Below, in pieces: positions 62,474 to 64,000 of a stretch of 64,000 bases of DNA. Each line of letters starts with the position of its first letter. Position 1 is the stretch's first letter. The translations under genes and the position numbers were made by a program. The DNA is from Polynucleobacter sp. MWH-CaK5 (GTDB lineage Bacteria; Pseudomonadota; Gammaproteobacteria; Burkholderiales; Burkholderiaceae), in the NCBI RefSeq assembly GCF_018687615.1, contig NZ_CP061299.1, positions 186,001 through 250,000 of the forward strand. Reading direction: 5' to 3'. The notes under the pieces are model-generated. The model ran no database searches, had not been told where the DNA came from, and saw only the letters and a program-made list of their open reading frames with translations.

Positions 62474-63987
62474 AGATTTTTTTTGACTATTGAGTACCTA
62501 ATTAAAGTATTTTTTCTCGCTTCATCATGGTGCACTATTGGTGGAGGATAATCTCGCCCCAAGCGAACTCCTGCAAGATCTAATTCAATATCACCTGCTA
62601 ACCAGGGAGCATGAATCGCTTTTTTGGATAGTTTGGATAACTGGGGCAAATACTTTTTAATGAATTTACCCTCAGCATCAAATTTTTCAGATTGGGTGAT
62701 AGGGTTAAAGATGCGAAAGTAGGGTTGTGCATCACAACCACTGGATGATGCCCATTGCCAGCCGCCATTGTTGGCTGCAAAGTCAAAGTCATTCAAGTGA
62801 TCGGCAAAGTATTGTTCACCCCAACGCCAATCAATGCCTAAATCTTTGATCAAGAAGCAAGCCACGACCATGCGCAAACGATTGTGCATGTAGCCACTTT
62901 GATTGAGTTGATGCATGGCTGCATCAACCAATGGGTAACCAGTTTTACCCTCACACCAGGCTTTGAATAACTTTTGAGCTTTAGGACCGCTTTCCCAAAC
63001 AATTTTGTCGTAATCGGGTTTGAATGATTGATGTCCGGCTGTGCTGTGGATCAGTGATTTTTTACCCAAAGTTGGAGCCAATCTTGGGTGATTGCTCAAA
63101 ATCATGAAATAAAAGTCACGCCAAATCAGTTCTGATAACCAGATGGTGGCACCCATGCTGCCAGCCAACATTCTTTGGTACGCTTCGCGCACCAGCGCTC
63201 GAATAGAAATCGTGCCAAAGCGAGAGTGCACTGATAAATAGCTAGGTCCTTTGACCGCTGGAAAGTCACGGGTGGCATGGTATTGATCCATACGATCTAA
63301 GAACTGCTCAAATAGCTCCGATGCACCTGACATACCAGTGGGTAGATACGATTCAATGCCGGTGGGTTCAAAGCCCATTGATTCTAGCGATGGGAAAGGA
63401 AGATTTAATGGTTTTGGTATGGCTGCAAATTGGCCACTATCTAAATCAACAGCATGTGCATCAAGATCTGTGGCTTGTAGTTTTTTAAGCCAGGCATTTT
63501 TAAACGGTGTGAATACAGAGAACACTCCGCCTTGTCCTGTGAGTACTTGTTGATGCTCAAAGATCACTTGATCTTTATAACCATGAAAAGCAATAACTTT
63601 TGCTTCAAGTGCGAGTGAGACCAGGCGATCGCGTTCTATGGCTGCAGGCTCATAATCTTTATTGGTGTAAACCGCTTGAACACCTAATTCGGTGGCAAGC
63701 TGGGGAATGATGTCGATTGCTTTGCCATGACGCACAATGAGTCCGCCACCTTTGGTCTTGAGTTCAGTGTTGATTTCTTGTAATGATTGCCAAATGAAAT
63801 CAATGCGGCGATCTTTTGTAAGGCCTCTATTCAAGAGGTGGGACAAAATGTCCGTATCAAATACAAATACCACCCAAACTTGCTTGCAAGCTTTTAGAGC
63901 CATGCGCAGGGCATGGTGGTCGTGAAGTCTTAGGTCACGGCGCAGCCAGACCAAGCCTTTTGAACCAGAGCTATTGCTAGCAGTCAT
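62470..63987 (-). CDS. phr: Deoxyribodipyrimidine photolyase
   Basis: Photolyase uses blue light and reduced FAD to split cyclobutane pyrimidine dimers. It has 505 residues. The N-terminal antenna domain begins LVWLRRDLRLHDHHAL. The FAD domain carries SRFGTISIRALV, WLSELIWRDFYF, TGYPLVDAAMHQL, HNRLRMVVACFL, and the late NNGGWQWASSSGCDAQPYF. These fit class I CPD photolyases; a cryptochrome role cannot be excluded. ATG at 63987 follows an AGGAG site at the very edge of the window, so the gene is complete. Confidence 0.95.
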   Translation of the reverse strand: MTASNSSGSKGLVWLRRDLRLHDHHALRMALKACKQVWVVFVFDTDILSHLLNRGLTKDRRIDFIWQSLQEINTELKTKGGGLIVRHGKAIDIIPQLATELGVQAVYTNKDYEPAAIERDRLVSLALEAKVIAFHGYKDQVIFEHQQVLTGQGGVFSVFTPFKNAWLKKLQATDLDAHAVDLDSGQFAAIPKPLNLPFPSLESMGFEPTGIESYLPTGMSGASELFEQFLDRMDQYHATRDFPAVKGPSYLSVHSRFGTISIRALVREAYQRMLAGSMGATIWLSELIWRDFYFMILSNHPRLAPTLGKKSLIHSTAGHQSFKPDYDKIVWESGPKAQKLFKAWCEGKTGYPLVDAAMHQLNQSGYMHNRLRMVVACFLIKDLGIDWRWGEQYFADHLNDFDFAANNGGWQWASSSGCDAQPYFRIFNPITQSEKFDAEGKFIKKYLPQLSKLSKKAIHAPWLAGDIELDLAGVRLGRDYPPPIVHHDEARKNTLIRYSIVKKNL

Positions 63988-64000
63988 ATTTTTATCTCCT

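Overview
The window is a gene-dense stretch of bacterial chromosome with moderate to low GC. Protein character and gene order point to a betaproteobacterium of the Burkholderiales, most like Polynucleobacter. Supporting blocks are secA-argJ-ATPase-mutT-zapD-coaE, rplU-rpmA-obgE, rppH with a CNP1-like gene, tlpA-accB-accC-prmA, and bamE-dapB-leuS-lptE-holA-proA. The genus call is inference from remembered synteny, not from a search. I see no rRNA, tRNA, CRISPR array, prophage or insertion sequence.

Layout. 1-3692 (+): 3' end of secA, argJ, a DUF815 ATPase and mutT. 3702-10130 (-): a tightly overlapped CNNM-pilB-pilC-pilD-coaE-zapD operon and ispB. 10244-12916 (+): a strong promoter, ribosomal proteins L21 and L27, obgE and a short proB. 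12940-19020: rppH/CNP1, proS, ffh, ccsA and an unusual membrane-anchored AmpD. 19150-24293 (+): nrdAB under tandem NrdR-like boxes, a structured RNA candidate, and an H1-like histone gene with a frameshift-type slip site. 24393-29392 (-): tlpA-accB-accC-prmA-pfkB, with prmA fused to a DUF3426 domain. 29457-36275 (+): mpl, an SDR, an RNB exonuclease, a TonB-like protein, aroE and mtgA. 36320-44466: pyrF-pgpA-pncC, corA, thiL, maeB, an orphan barstar and rsmE. 44586-48318 (+): tkt, gapA and a ccdAB toxin-antitoxin pair. 48536-58151 (+): bamE through a rubredoxin gene of 56 codons. 58234-62473 (+): hemL, ugd, apaH and an AT-rich sugar methyltransferase. 62470-63987 (-): photolyase.

Most genes are housekeeping: translation (proS, leuS, rplU, rpmA, prmA, rlmL, rsmE), dNTP and DNA metabolism (nrdAB, holA, phr, mutT), envelope and peptidoglycan (mpl, mtgA, ampD, lptE, bamE, dapB), fatty acid initiation (accBC), carbon flow (tkt, gapA, maeB), and proline, arginine, heme and quinone synthesis. 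The accessory part is small: ccdAB, the sugar methyltransferase and the reduced pilus genes.

The points most worth a second look are these. (1) An exact A-AAA-AAG heptamer inside a run of nine A sits directly before the histone stop codon, with a 37-residue continuation of the same protein in the -1 frame. (2) Two gene fusions: a PP0621-like zinc-finger membrane segment joined to AmpD, and PrmA joined to DUF3426. (3) A possible small RNA after nrdB. (4) A CcdB toxin whose C-terminal poison residues are changed. (5) Reduced PilB and PilD proteins. (6) GapA without the usual NAD-binding aspartate.
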